This document shows positions 1 through 7,530 of a stretch of DNA of 64,000 bases, in pieces. The DNA comes from Pseudarthrobacter sulfonivorans (GTDB lineage: Bacteria > Actinomycetota > Actinomycetes > Actinomycetales > Micrococcaceae). A program made the position numbers and the translations under genes. Below the pieces are notes generated by a model. The model was not told where the DNA came from, made no database searches, and worked only from the letters and a program-made list of their open reading frames with translations. Position 1 is the stretch's first letter, and every line of letters starts with the position of its first letter. The stretch spans positions 2,232,001-2,296,000 of the forward strand of contig NZ_CP013747.1 of NCBI RefSeq assembly GCF_001484605.1, written 5' to 3'.

Positions 1-803
1 AACTTGATGGTTTCAGTGATCTCCTGTTTGGCGGAGTGCACCGGGCGCTGGGCTGGCTTGTCCGGCGTTGCCATGGCACGGATGCGTCGGAGGTGGTGCC
101 ATTTGGCGAAATGCTCGACGGGTTTGGCAACTTCGGCGGGCAGGGCGCGCAGCTTGTCGTCGATCCAGGTTTCGAAGCGGCTCAGATAGGGGTCCTGGTG
201 GGGGAGGAGCCCGTGATGCACGAGTAGCGCCCGGAGATGGTCGGCTGCCCGTCCTGCCGTTTCGCGGTGGCTGTCGAGGCCTTCGTGGGTCAGAGGAGTC
301 TGTCCGCTCGAGACGGCCGTCAGGAGCGTCTGGACCTTGGCAGAGCGTTTCCAGGTGATGATGCTTTCCGGGCGATCGGCTTGGCAGAGGACCTCGATCA
401 GGCGGTTTGCAATTGTTGGATCGGCCGGATGAGTGAGCAGCAGGGTGGTGAGGTCGTCCCTGAGTGCGCAGCGGGCGCAGGTGCCGCGGCGGTAGAACTC
501 GCCTTCTTGGTCGCATCGGGCGCAGTGGAAGTTGTGGAGGATACCGGCGCAGGGTGCGCACCGTGGTCCTCCATCCTTTGCGGGTGGGCCGGGGAGCAGT
601 CTGTGGTGGCCGCAGTCGGGGCAGGTGCCGTGGGTGCGGGTCGCGACGGTGAAGCAGGGACCGCAGATCTTGCCTTCGGGCCAGCTCGCCCGGGTCTTGC
701 CGGCGTTGCGGCCGCAGCGGGCGCACTGGACGGTTCCGGTTGTGCGGGGCCGTCCGCGGACGGTGTTGCGCGGGGTGAGTCCTTCGGGGTGTTCAGTGGT
801 CAT
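1..803 (-). CDS. Zinc-ribbon protein of a recombinase trio, C-terminus beyond window
   Basis: Open frame from ATG at 803 running off the left edge, so at least 267 residues are present and the C-terminus is missing. The first ~115 residues hold repeated Cys pairs (CARCGRNAG, CGPCF, CPDCG, CAPCAG, CARCDQEGEF, CARCA), which suggests two or three zinc ribbons; the rest is helical and charged with no motif I recognise. The start overlaps the end of the HTH gene by 11 nt, and that gene overlaps the integrase by 4 nt, so the three are translationally coupled. Similar integrase-HTH-large protein trios occur in actinobacterial mobile DNA (recalled, not checked). The function is unknown; a DNA-binding accessory or partner recombinase is an inference. 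Confidence 0.72.
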   Translation of the reverse strand, partial: MTTEHPEGLTPRNTVRGRPRTTGTVQCARCGRNAGKTRASWPEGKICGPCFTVATRTHGTCPDCGHHRLLPGPPAKDGGPRCAPCAGILHNFHCARCDQEGEFYRRGTCARCALRDDLTTLLLTHPADPTIANRLIEVLCQADRPESIITWKRSAKVQTLLTAVSSGQTPLTHEGLDSHRETAGRAADHLRALLVHHGLLPHQDPYLSRFETWIDDKLRALPAEVAKPVEHFAKWHHLRRIRAMATPDKPAQRPVHSAKQEITETIK

Positions 804-1131
804 CGTCGATGATGCGGGCGCGGCGCGGGCGGACGGTGCGGTTGAGGTCTACGACGTTGGGGGAGTTGGCGGTTCCGGTCTTGCGTGCCCGGACGTCGGC
901 GGCGGTGACGGTGATGAGGTCTTCGGGGCCGCAGGAGAAGATGTCGCAGATCGCTGCGATGACCTGCAGGGCGACCCGTTCGGGCTTCTGGTTGACGATG
1001 CGGTAGACCTGGGGCCGGGACAGGGTGATTCCGCGCTCGGCGAGTAAGGGGATGAGGTCGGTGGTGTTGTGCAGGCCGCGTGCTGCCATCAGCTCGGAGA
1101 GCCGCCACGTGTATTCGACCTGGCGCTTCAT
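793..1131 (-). CDS. Small Cro/C1-type helix-turn-helix protein of the trio
   Basis: 112 residues. Residues ~10-70 fit an XRE/Cro-C1 HTH domain: 'MAARGLHNTTDLIPLLAERG' then 'LSRPQVYRIVNQKPERVALQ' and a helix ending in 'IFSCGPEDLI', the usual form of small actinobacterial HTH proteins that bind DNA as dimers. The basic tail (RKTGTANSPNVVDLNRTVRP) may contact DNA or a partner. Its ATG overlaps the integrase stop by 4 nt and its end overlaps the next gene by 11 nt, so it is the middle gene of a three-gene unit. Probably regulates the cassette or acts as an accessory factor for recombination; no target site was identified. Confidence 0.8.
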   Translation of the reverse strand: MKRQVEYTWRLSELMAARGLHNTTDLIPLLAERGITLSRPQVYRIVNQKPERVALQVIAAICDIFSCGPEDLITVTAADVRARKTGTANSPNVVDLNRTVRPRRARIIDDDH

Positions 1132-2234
1132 CGCTGACCTCCCGATTGTTTGCCGAGTGCGTGGTCCATCGTGCGGTCCAGGGACGCCCGCAGCGTGGTG
1201 TTGCGGAAGTCGTCGCTGACGAATTGGTAGATGCCGGTGGTGGAGGCGTATTCGTGGCCCATTTGGTATTGCACGAATCTAGGATCCCATCCGGCCTCCA
1301 GCAGGTGGGTCGCGTAGGAGCGCCGCAGGGAGTGCAGGTCCAGCCCGTCCGGCGGCATTCCCAGCTCGTCCAGATACCGCCGGAGCCGCCGCAGGAGGGT
1401 GGATTCGACGATGAGTCCGCCGCGTTCGCTGGGGAAGAGGTCGAGGGTGTGAAGGGTTCCCCGGCCGTTGGCGAGCCAATCCTCGAGGACGCCGGTGGTC
1501 CAGTCGAAGACCGTCAGGACGCTGCGGGGCTTGGGCGGTGATGCCTTGCGGGACTTGCCGAACCGGACCTTGCAGACACCGAATTTCCCGTACTTGCGCG
1601 CGTGCGGGTTGGTTGCGAAGTCGACGGTCTGCAGGTGCCGCAGTTCATTGAACCGAAGCCCGTAGGAGTAAGCCATTTTGAGCATCACAGCGTCGCGGTA
1701 GGCCGCCTGCCAACCCTTCTTGCCCGAGGCCTCAATGACCTGAACCTCGTCATCGGCGTGGTCGAAGAGCTTCTGGAGTTCCTCTTTCGTGTAGGCACGC
1801 TTGGAGGGTCGGCCTTCGAATTCCTGCACATGGGTGGCGGTGTTCCACTCATAGAAGACCTGGGCCGGATGGGTACCAAAGCGCTGTTCGCAGACCCGGT
1901 CCCAGCCATAATCTGGATTGGCGACGTACGACGTGAAGTGACGCAGCGCGGACTGGTGGGCCCGAAGCGTCGAGTGGCTCAAGTGCCGGATCGAGCGCAG
2001 GTCCCCGAAATACTCCTCGACATGGGCCGGCGTCCAATGCCACGGAAATTCATTCACATGATCCACGAACCTGCGAACATACCGGATGCGCTGGTCGATG
2101 GTGTCGAACTTCAGGTTGCGAGACAGCTGCTGGTTCCGCCAGCCATCGAGCATCTGATCGAAGGTCTGCTGTTCAGGATGAAGCAGCTGGACGGAGCCCA
2201 GAAGGTGCACCCGTCCGGATCCATCGACTGCCAT
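1128..2234 (-). CDS. Tyrosine-type site-specific integrase/recombinase
   Basis: 368 residues. An N-terminal SAM-like core-binding domain (~25-130, rich in Arg/His) is followed by a catalytic domain (~145-345) with the full tyrosine recombinase signature: Arg194 in YGLRFNEL, a likely beta-hairpin Lys near 227, His301-x-x-Arg304 in LDLHSLRRSYATH, His327 in QMGHEYAST and nucleophile Tyr336 in GIYQFVSDDF. It should cut and rejoin DNA through a 3'-phosphotyrosine intermediate. It is the first gene of the trio. No att core or tRNA target was seen beside it, so it may belong to a self-contained transposon-like cassette rather than a tRNA-targeting island. Confidence 0.93.
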   Translation of the reverse strand: MAVDGSGRVHLLGSVQLLHPEQQTFDQMLDGWRNQQLSRNLKFDTIDQRIRYVRRFVDHVNEFPWHWTPAHVEEYFGDLRSIRHLSHSTLRAHQSALRHFTSYVANPDYGWDRVCEQRFGTHPAQVFYEWNTATHVQEFEGRPSKRAYTKEELQKLFDHADDEVQVIEASGKKGWQAAYRDAVMLKMAYSYGLRFNELRHLQTVDFATNPHARKYGKFGVCKVRFGKSRKASPPKPRSVLTVFDWTTGVLEDWLANGRGTLHTLDLFPSERGGLIVESTLLRRLRRYLDELGMPPDGLDLHSLRRSYATHLLEAGWDPRFVQYQMGHEYASTTGIYQFVSDDFRNTTLRASLDRTMDHALGKQSGGQR

Positions 2235-3083
2235 TCCGCCTCCTAAACCTGCTTCAAAATCTGAATCAATGTTTCATTAAATGCATCATCTCAGCAAATC
2301 CGCAGGTCAGAGGCGTTTTTTCTGTCATTCGGCGCACAAGCCCGGCCCGCCCAGTCATGACTGGGAACATCGACGGGAGTCGGAAAAACCCCCGAACGCC
2401 GCGGCGCAAGGCCGCCTCCAACGCGTGGCGCGGAACTCCGCGGGAGAGGGCCTGAATGATTCATCCGATGAGATACGCAGAGTACTACTTTACATAAGAT
2501 TCATTATCGGCGTGGAAGTACGGGAGTTGTGTTGGATCCGAGAACTCCCAGTCCATGAAAAATCCGACGTTTTCCGCAGGTCAAAGACGTGTTGTGCGTT
2601 TGAAGCGATTCGGCTGCGCTGCCCGGATCTGCCCCGTTACGCTGCAAGCTAATAGGTTACCTGCATCTAATGCATGTTTCCATGCATTGGGTATTGCATG
2701 AATGGTTGGTGTTCCGGGATTCCTTCCACGATGCTCAGGGATCCGGGCGTCGGCCTGTTCTGCGCCGTCGAACGGACGCTCGCGGCCATCAGGATAGCTG
2801 GCGCGTGCAAATGCTTGCCCCGCCGGACTCACACCGCGGCGAGAGCGGCGTGTAGCCGCGGTTTGCCTTGGCGGGATTTATCTTGCGGCCATGGGCTCGG
2901 CCACTGGACACGCAGATTTTCAATGGCCTCGGTGATGCGTCGCGCCCGCGAGCTCGCCGAGCTCGCGGGCGTCACCTTCCCTGTGGCTTACCCACCAGGA
3001 TGCTCACCTGAGGACATTCAAGCCCATCTTGAAAGCACGCTCGGGAGTCATCACTCTCCTGTTCCTTCACATTAGGCGGACGT
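2235..3083. other. Intergenic region upstream of the recombinase trio
   Basis: No convincing gene. The only open stretch of note (plus strand, ending 3075) carries a plausible C-terminal peptide after 2923 (MASVMRRARELAELAGVTF) but no recognisable family, so it is left uncalled. Structure present: an 8-bp inverted repeat AATGCATG/CATGCATT at 2669-2688, a 13-bp perfect inverted repeat with a 3-nt loop at 2943-2971, and two copies of CGCAGGTCA (2301 and 2575) upstream of the integrase that could be recombinase or HTH sites. Composition is mixed and less GC-rich near 2460-2520. Confidence 0.4.
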
Positions 3084-4271
3084 CTATCCGACTGCAGGCC
3101 AGCCTGTGTATGACTCCGCCAAGTAGGCCTTGGCGTGCCGGGAGGAGACCACGGAGTGCAGCTCGCCGAGTTGGCGGGCGCGGTCGAAGTCGTCGGCGCC
3201 GGGGACGGTGTGCAGCATGGACGTCATCCAGTAGGAAAAGTGTTGAGCCTTCCATACCCGGTCCAGCGCGCGGTCGCTGTAGGAGTCGAGCAACGCGGTG
3301 GAGCCGTTGGAGTAGAAGGAGTCGAGGCCTTCGAAGAGCACTTTGACGTCGTGGATGGCGAGGTTGAGGCCCTTGGCACCGGTAGGTGGGACGGTGTGGG
3401 CGGCGTCGCCGGCCAGGAAGAGGTTGCCGTGGCGCATGGGGGTGTGCACGAAGCTGCGGAACGGCAGGACCATCTTTTCCAGGACGGGGCCTTCCTTGAG
3501 CTCGAAGCCGTTGCCGTTGACGCGCTTGCGGAACTCGGACCAGATGCGTTCGTCATCCCACTCGGCCACGTTTTCCTTGGGGTCGCACTGGAAGTACATG
3601 CGCTGGACGGTCTCGGTGCGCTGGCTGATCAGGGCGAAGCCGTGCTCGGAGTTGGCGTAGATCAGTTCGTCGGCGCTGCGCGGAGCTTCGGTCAGGATGC
3701 CGAACCAGGCGAACGGGTATTCGTGGAAGTACCACTTGCGGTGGGCCTCGGGGATCTGAAAACGGCAGTGGCTGCGGGAACCGTCGGCGCCCACGAGGTA
3801 GTCTGCCTGGATCTCGAACTCCGCGCCGTCAGCGTCGGTGAACCAGACCTTCGGCTTGCCTTCGAGGTCATGAACGGTGGTGTCCGTGACGCTGTAGCGG
3901 ACGTCGCCGCCGTCGGCCTCCCGCCGTGCGGCGAGGTCTGCGAACACGTCGGTCTGGGGGTAGAGCCAGACGGACTCGCCCACGAGGTCCTTGAAATCGA
4001 TGCGGTGGCTTTCGCCGTTGAACCGCAGCTCGATCCCGTCGTGGCGGTCGCCTTCGCGGAGCACACGGTCCGAGACGCCGGACTCCACCAGCATGTTGAC
4101 TGTGCCGTGCTCCAGGATGCCGGCGCGGACGGTTTCCTGGATTTCCTTGCGGCTGCGGATCTCGACCACGACTGATTCGATGCCCTGCTTGGCCAGCAGG
4201 TGGGAGAGCATGAGGCCGGCAGGGCCTGCGCCCATGATGGCGACCTGGGTGATGATGGTTGTGCGTGCCAT
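3084..4271 (-). CDS. pobA: 4-hydroxybenzoate 3-monooxygenase
   Basis: 395 residues, the usual PobA length. This FAD-dependent class A hydroxylase converts 4-hydroxybenzoate to protocatechuate with NAD(P)H and O2, in the cytoplasm. Seen: dinucleotide-binding GAGPAG at 14-19, the DG motif at 161-164 (GADGS) and the flavin-ribityl motif GDAAHTVPPTGAKGLN at 288-303; the C-terminal AQHFSYWMTSMLHT is characteristic of PobA. Start ATG 4271. An IclR-type gene lies upstream on the same strand, and a perfect palindrome sits between them at 4365-4379. The couNOML cluster 3 kb away should generate its substrate, so the two loci form one route from hydroxycinnamates to the protocatechuate pathway; no pca genes are in the window. 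Confidence 0.95.
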   Translation of the reverse strand: MARTTIITQVAIMGAGPAGLMLSHLLAKQGIESVVVEIRSRKEIQETVRAGILEHGTVNMLVESGVSDRVLREGDRHDGIELRFNGESHRIDFKDLVGESVWLYPQTDVFADLAARREADGGDVRYSVTDTTVHDLEGKPKVWFTDADGAEFEIQADYLVGADGSRSHCRFQIPEAHRKWYFHEYPFAWFGILTEAPRSADELIYANSEHGFALISQRTETVQRMYFQCDPKENVAEWDDERIWSEFRKRVNGNGFELKEGPVLEKMVLPFRSFVHTPMRHGNLFLAGDAAHTVPPTGAKGLNLAIHDVKVLFEGLDSFYSNGSTALLDSYSDRALDRVWKAQHFSYWMTSMLHTVPGADDFDRARQLGELHSVVSSRHAKAYLAESYTGWPAVG

Positions 4272-4364
4272 GGTGTTCCTCGCTTCGTTGCGGATCCCGG
4301 CGTTTCGGATCGGGATGAGTCTGGAATCAGTGTGGCGTGCGCTGGTTGACTAGCGTTAGACAAA

Positions 4365-4379
4365 TTCCGTTGAACGGAA
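4365..4379. promoter_or_regulatory. Perfect palindrome upstream of pobA, likely IclR operator
   Basis: TTCCGTT-G-AACGGAA, a 7+1+7 perfect inverted repeat 94 bp upstream of the pobA start and just beyond the IclR stop codon. A related dyad, GTTCCATT-C-AATGGTAC (one mismatched pair), lies at 5168-5184, about 30 bp upstream of the preferred IclR start. The shared pattern TTCC[GA]TT-N-AA[CT]GG in front of both genes suggests that the IclR protein binds both sites, controlling pobA and itself. Binding is inferred. Confidence 0.6.
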
Positions 4380-4386
4380 GTCGGAT

Positions 4387-5139
4387 TCAGTCCTGCCGCC
4401 ATCCGCCCAGCTGGCGTCCGATCCCCCGCGCCGCCGTCTGGAGCGCCGGAACCAGCGCCTGAAGGCGCATCTCCGCCAGGGGGACCACGACGCCGAGTGC
4501 CGCCACCGTGCGGCGCTTGCCGTCCGTGACCGGCACCGCGATGCCCCAGGTATCCGGGTCGACGATGCCAGCGAGCTGCGCGTAGCCCTGCTGGGCAGCT
4601 TCGGCCAGCAAATGGCGGACGCCGTCGGTAGTCAACCTACCGGCCGGGTCCGCGAATTGCTCGAGGTACTCCGCCTGCATCTCACGGCTCTGGTGCGACA
4701 TTAACGCCAGTCCGGCAGAGGAAATATGTACGGGCATTCGCCCTGCAATCCGTGCCCGGTTAGCGACGGATCCACGCCGCGAAAGCCGCTCCACAAAGAG
4801 CGCTTCCCAGCCATCCAGCACGGCCAGATTCACGTTCTGATTCAGGACCTGCTGGATATCCTCCATGAAGGGCATCGCCGCCTGGCGCAGTGCCAACGTG
4901 GGCGAATTCCTGTTGACGAGTTCCCATAGCCGCAGCCCGAGCCGCACATTCCCACCGACGCCAAGTTCCAACAGGCCGTGCTCGGAAAGTTGCCGGACCA
5001 GCCGGTGGGCCGACGACAACGGAAGGCCTGACCTGTAAGCGAGGTCGGACAACTGTAGCGACGTCACGCCCTCAGGAAAGGCCGCAATCACCCGAACCAC
5101 GCGGTCCACCACGGAATCACCTGATGCAGAATTTGCCAC
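4387..5139 (-). CDS. IclR-family regulator, probably PobR/PcaR-like
   Basis: 250 residues from GTG 5139. This start is preferred over an upstream in-frame ATG (5415) because it has GAAGGA 7 nt upstream, gives the normal IclR length, and leaves the candidate operator at 5168-5184 outside the gene; the ~90 residues added by the ATG look unlike protein. N-terminal winged helix (DSVVDRVVRVIAAFPEGVTS, then LPLSSAHRLVRQLSEHGLLE) is followed by an IclR effector domain ending in VPALQTAARGIGRQLGG. IclR proteins commonly control 4-hydroxybenzoate and protocatechuate genes and bind aromatic acids. Its position directly upstream of pobA on the same strand supports that role; activator or repressor cannot be told. 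Confidence 0.87.
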   Translation of the reverse strand: MANSASGDSVVDRVVRVIAAFPEGVTSLQLSDLAYRSGLPLSSAHRLVRQLSEHGLLELGVGGNVRLGLRLWELVNRNSPTLALRQAAMPFMEDIQQVLNQNVNLAVLDGWEALFVERLSRRGSVANRARIAGRMPVHISSAGLALMSHQSREMQAEYLEQFADPAGRLTTDGVRHLLAEAAQQGYAQLAGIVDPDTWGIAVPVTDGKRRTVAALGVVVPLAEMRLQALVPALQTAARGIGRQLGGWRQD

Positions 5140-5537
5140 GGCTGGATCCTTCGCGTCGTCGGTTGAAGTTCCATTCAATGGTACGGCTTTGGATGGCCCG
5201 TGGGCGCCGCTAAGGCGGCTAAGCCGACCTGGCATTGACCCCGGAGGACACACCGCGTGTGACGGCACCGCTGCGACGCCCACGGCGGTACCCATCACTG
5301 ATTGCACGATTCTGGACCCCGCGGATGTGGAGGCACTTGAGACCTGTGATCTGACGGATCCTAACGGCCTATCGGTGGCTCTAAAGGCTTTTCCAAAGGT
5401 CTGCCTCCTTTTCACGAGGCCTACTCCCGCCTCATGAATACCCGCCCCTGCCGGTTAAACAACGGGAGTAGAAGTGATTGCGAAACTCCCGTCTCCTGAA
5501 GCATCTGGCATTTTCGCAGGTCCTTCGGTCCTTGTGC
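5140..5537. promoter_or_regulatory. Upstream region of the IclR gene
   Basis: About 400 bp between the IclR start and the truncated GntR gene. It holds the dyad at 5168-5184 described with the pobA operator. Nothing else coding is convincing: the in-frame extension of IclR (5140-5415) has atypical composition and no similarity I recognise. A promoter for the IclR gene should lie here but no clear -35/-10 pair stands out. Confidence 0.4.
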
Positions 5538-6110
5538 TCAACTGGGCGTTGTGGAAGTGAATCCGCGCAAATGCAGGAGTGGGTCATCCTTGTCTTCGGC
5601 CTCAAAATTTTCGACCAGTTGGTCCCGGGCAGCGACGAGGTGGGTTACGAAGAGCTTGGCGAGCTTTTCAGGATCATCGTCCGTTATGGCCTTGATCATT
5701 TCGGCATGCTCGTCATCGGCGCGGTTCCTGCCACCGAGCCATTCGATGTTGGTTTGGGTATATGGCTGTACCAAGGAGAGCAGGTTCTTCAGGAAATGCT
5801 CCGTGTGAGGCCGGTTTGCCAGCTTGTAGAGCGTCGTGTGGAAATCAAAATTCAGCCGCATCCATTCGGGAACGGATGAGGAAGCGGCCATCTTCTCTGC
5901 CAAGGTCCGCAGTGCGTCGATGTCCCTGCGCATCGCTCCCTGGGTGACGAACTTTGCGATCTCCGGTTCCAAGGAAATACGGAGGTCATAGAGCTCCACC
6001 AGGTCCTCGAGCGAACGGGTGCGTACCGTGGCCCCCGAACCGCCCGCCGGCATGTTGACGATTCCCTCGCTGGTGAGAATCCGCAGGGCTTCGCGGACAG
6101 GACTCCTGCT
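5538..6110 (-). pseudogene. GntR/FCD-family regulator truncated at its N-terminus
   Basis: The frame encodes the end of a GntR winged helix (LSRSPVREALRILTSEGIVN, then MPAGGSGATVRTRS) followed by a complete FCD domain (LEDLVELYDLRISLEPEIAK ... FDFHTTLYKLANRPHTEHF ... DEHAEMIKAI) and a natural stop. The first ~40 residues of a normal GntR protein are missing: at 6111 the sequence changes abruptly into the 769-bp inverted repeat that carries a TetR gene on the other strand. Without the first HTH helices and its promoter the protein is probably non-functional. The break therefore marks the insertion or recombination point of the duplicated segment. Confidence 0.82.
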
Positions 6111-6879
6111 CAGAATGGCGGTGACGGGCGTGGCAGAGAAGCCGGCGACCAAAGGCACGTACCCCAAAGGCGTCGCGCGCCGTAAGCAGATCGTGAGGGC
6201 GGCAGCCCGCATCTTCGCCCAGTATGGCTACCACGCAGGGTCCTTGCGGAACATCGCCGACGATGTCGGCGTCACCAGTGCAGCCTTGATCAGACACTTT
6301 CAAGACAAAGAGGGCTTGCTCACGGCCGTACTCGAATACTGGGATGAGGAGAGCCAGGTGGCCAGCAGCACAGCTCCAGGCCTCGACCACATCCGCCAGC
6401 TCCCGGCAATGATGGAGTACCACCTCACCCATCGGGGCCTCATAGAGCTCTTCCTGACTCTGGCCACAGAAGCATCGAATCCGGAACACCCCGCACGGGA
6501 TTTCATCGTGAAACGGTACGACAGCACGGTGGCGAGCCTGAGCTCCCGGATACGCGAGGCGATTGACGCCGGGGAAGTTTTCCTGCCAGCGGAGCAGGTC
6601 GAAAGCGAAGCCAGGGGACTTATGGCCCTGATGGACGGCATCGAGCTCCAATGGCTCCTCCAACCCGAGCTCGATCTAGTGGCCCTTTTCAGCAGCCACC
6701 TGGACCACACCCTCGCAAGGTGGACGGGCGAGGTCCAGCCGTTAAGCAACAGTACTGAGGCTTTCGTGGTGCAAGGCATAGCCTGACGGCGATCCTCCTC
6801 CTGCAAGCTACCGCTCCGTCCCGGAGGGAGAATTATCCGGTCCGATGCGCAAACCCTGAGGTGCGACGTGCTGCACACG
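6111..6879 (+). repeat. 769-bp inverted duplication, copy A
   Basis: This segment is the reverse complement of 21743-22511. Both ends were compared base by base: similarity begins at CAGAATGGCGG and ends at GCTGCACACG, and flanking bases differ on both sides. Encoded proteins in more than one frame are identical, so the copies appear to be identical or nearly so at DNA level. It carries a full TetR gene plus ~93 bp of its 3' flank, starts 4 bp before the ATG, and so lacks the native promoter. No terminal inverted repeats or target-site duplication are evident. The two copies bound a 14.9-kb interval that homologous recombination could invert. Confidence 0.92.
6115..6786 (+). CDS. TetR-family regulator, duplicated copy without native promoter
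   Basis: 223 residues, identical in sequence to the product of 21836-22507. N-terminal TetR HTH: RRKQIVRAAARIFAQYGYHA then GSLRNIADDVGVTSAALIRH; the C-terminal domain resembles TetR_C_6-type ligand-binding regions. The frame continues upstream (to 6019) only into the antisense of the broken GntR gene, so ATG 6115, the start used in the other copy, is chosen. Its native upstream operator/promoter region was not duplicated, hence expression is uncertain; it could be silent or read from a fortuitous promoter. If made, it would add to repressor dosage at the 23-30 kb operon. Confidence 0.85.
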   Translation: MAVTGVAEKPATKGTYPKGVARRKQIVRAAARIFAQYGYHAGSLRNIADDVGVTSAALIRHFQDKEGLLTAVLEYWDEESQVASSTAPGLDHIRQLPAMMEYHLTHRGLIELFLTLATEASNPEHPARDFIVKRYDSTVASLSSRIREAIDAGEVFLPAEQVESEARGLMALMDGIELQWLLQPELDLVALFSSHLDHTLARWTGEVQPLSNSTEAFVVQGIA

Positions 6880-6932
6880 CTGCAATGACCATTGCCAAGA
6901 GCTTTTGATCAGATGTCCGTTTGCGGGTACTA

Positions 6933-7406
6933 CTACGCGCGGCCCCACAGCGCTTTGCGCAGCAGCGCCTTGAGGGTGGCCACCTCGGCTGCTTCGAGGA
7001 CCTGCAGCGTCTCGGTCTCGGCGCGGGCGGCTGCCTCGGAAGCGCGCGCGTGGAGTTTGGCGCCAGCCGCCGTGACAGTTACGGTTTTGGCCCTGCGGTC
7101 CGATTTTCCGGCAGCCCTGGTTACGAGGCCGCGCTTCTCCAGGCCGTCCACCAGGGCAACAATCTGGCTTGGATCCAGGCTGAGGAAGTCGGCGAGCTCG
7201 CGCTGGGTCGGCTCCAGCCCGCTGTTGGCGAGGACAAGCACTGAGTACGAGCGTTCCTTGAGGCCAAAGTCAGCCAACGCCTGGTTGTTCAGCACGGATC
7301 CGGCGGCGTGCAGCTTAGCCAAGAGGAACCCCACGGCATCGGTGATTGGGGCATCCACCAGCTTCTGCGCGCCGGACAGCTTTTCGCCCCGTATTTCGAC
7401 TGTCAT
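6933..7406 (-). CDS. couR: MarR-family regulator of the hydroxycinnamate cluster
   Basis: 157 residues from ATG 7406, which has GGAG 7 nt upstream; an earlier ATG (7445) lies inside the promoter region. MarR fold: helices around LLAKLHAAGSVLNNQAL, then a winged HTH with TQRELADFLSLDPSQIVALV and the wing 'DGLEKRGLVTRAAGKSDRRA' typical of the family. It is divergent from the SDR-amidohydrolase-MaoC-ligase operon. In Rhodococcus jostii the same gene set is controlled by CouR, a MarR repressor released by p-coumaroyl-CoA (established for that organism); the same role here is inferred from gene content and position. Confidence 0.82.
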   Translation of the reverse strand: MTVEIRGEKLSGAQKLVDAPITDAVGFLLAKLHAAGSVLNNQALADFGLKERSYSVLVLANSGLEPTQRELADFLSLDPSQIVALVDGLEKRGLVTRAAGKSDRRAKTVTVTAAGAKLHARASEAAARAETETLQVLEAAEVATLKALLRKALWGRA

Positions 7407-7437
7407 GGCCCGCTCCAAATAGTTCCCAAAATAAATC

Positions 7438-7452
7438 GTTGACATTTACAAC
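7438..7452. promoter_or_regulatory. Candidate MarR operator between couR and couN
   Basis: GTTG-N7-CAAC dyad in an AT-rich patch (7430-7470) of the divergent intergenic region, 32 bp upstream of the regulator start and 79 bp upstream of couN. A TTGACA hexamer (7439-7444) reading toward couN overlaps it. A MarR dimer here could block both directions. The short arms make this only a candidate. Confidence 0.4.
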
Positions 7453-7530
7453 AATCTATATTCTCATGGATACAGAACAGCATCCCATGCCGAACGGCGG
7501 GATGCACAGTCAGTTAGCAAAGGAGCAGCG

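Noticed and set aside
13..726. 237-codon minus-strand frame at the left edge
   Set aside because: Arg/Pro-rich sequence typical of an off-frame; the neighbouring frame beginning at 803 has zinc-ribbon motifs and is coupled to the HTH gene.
2674..3075. Plus-strand 133-codon frame before pobA
   Set aside because: No family, poor start, and the best part overlaps a perfect hairpin; left as intergenic.
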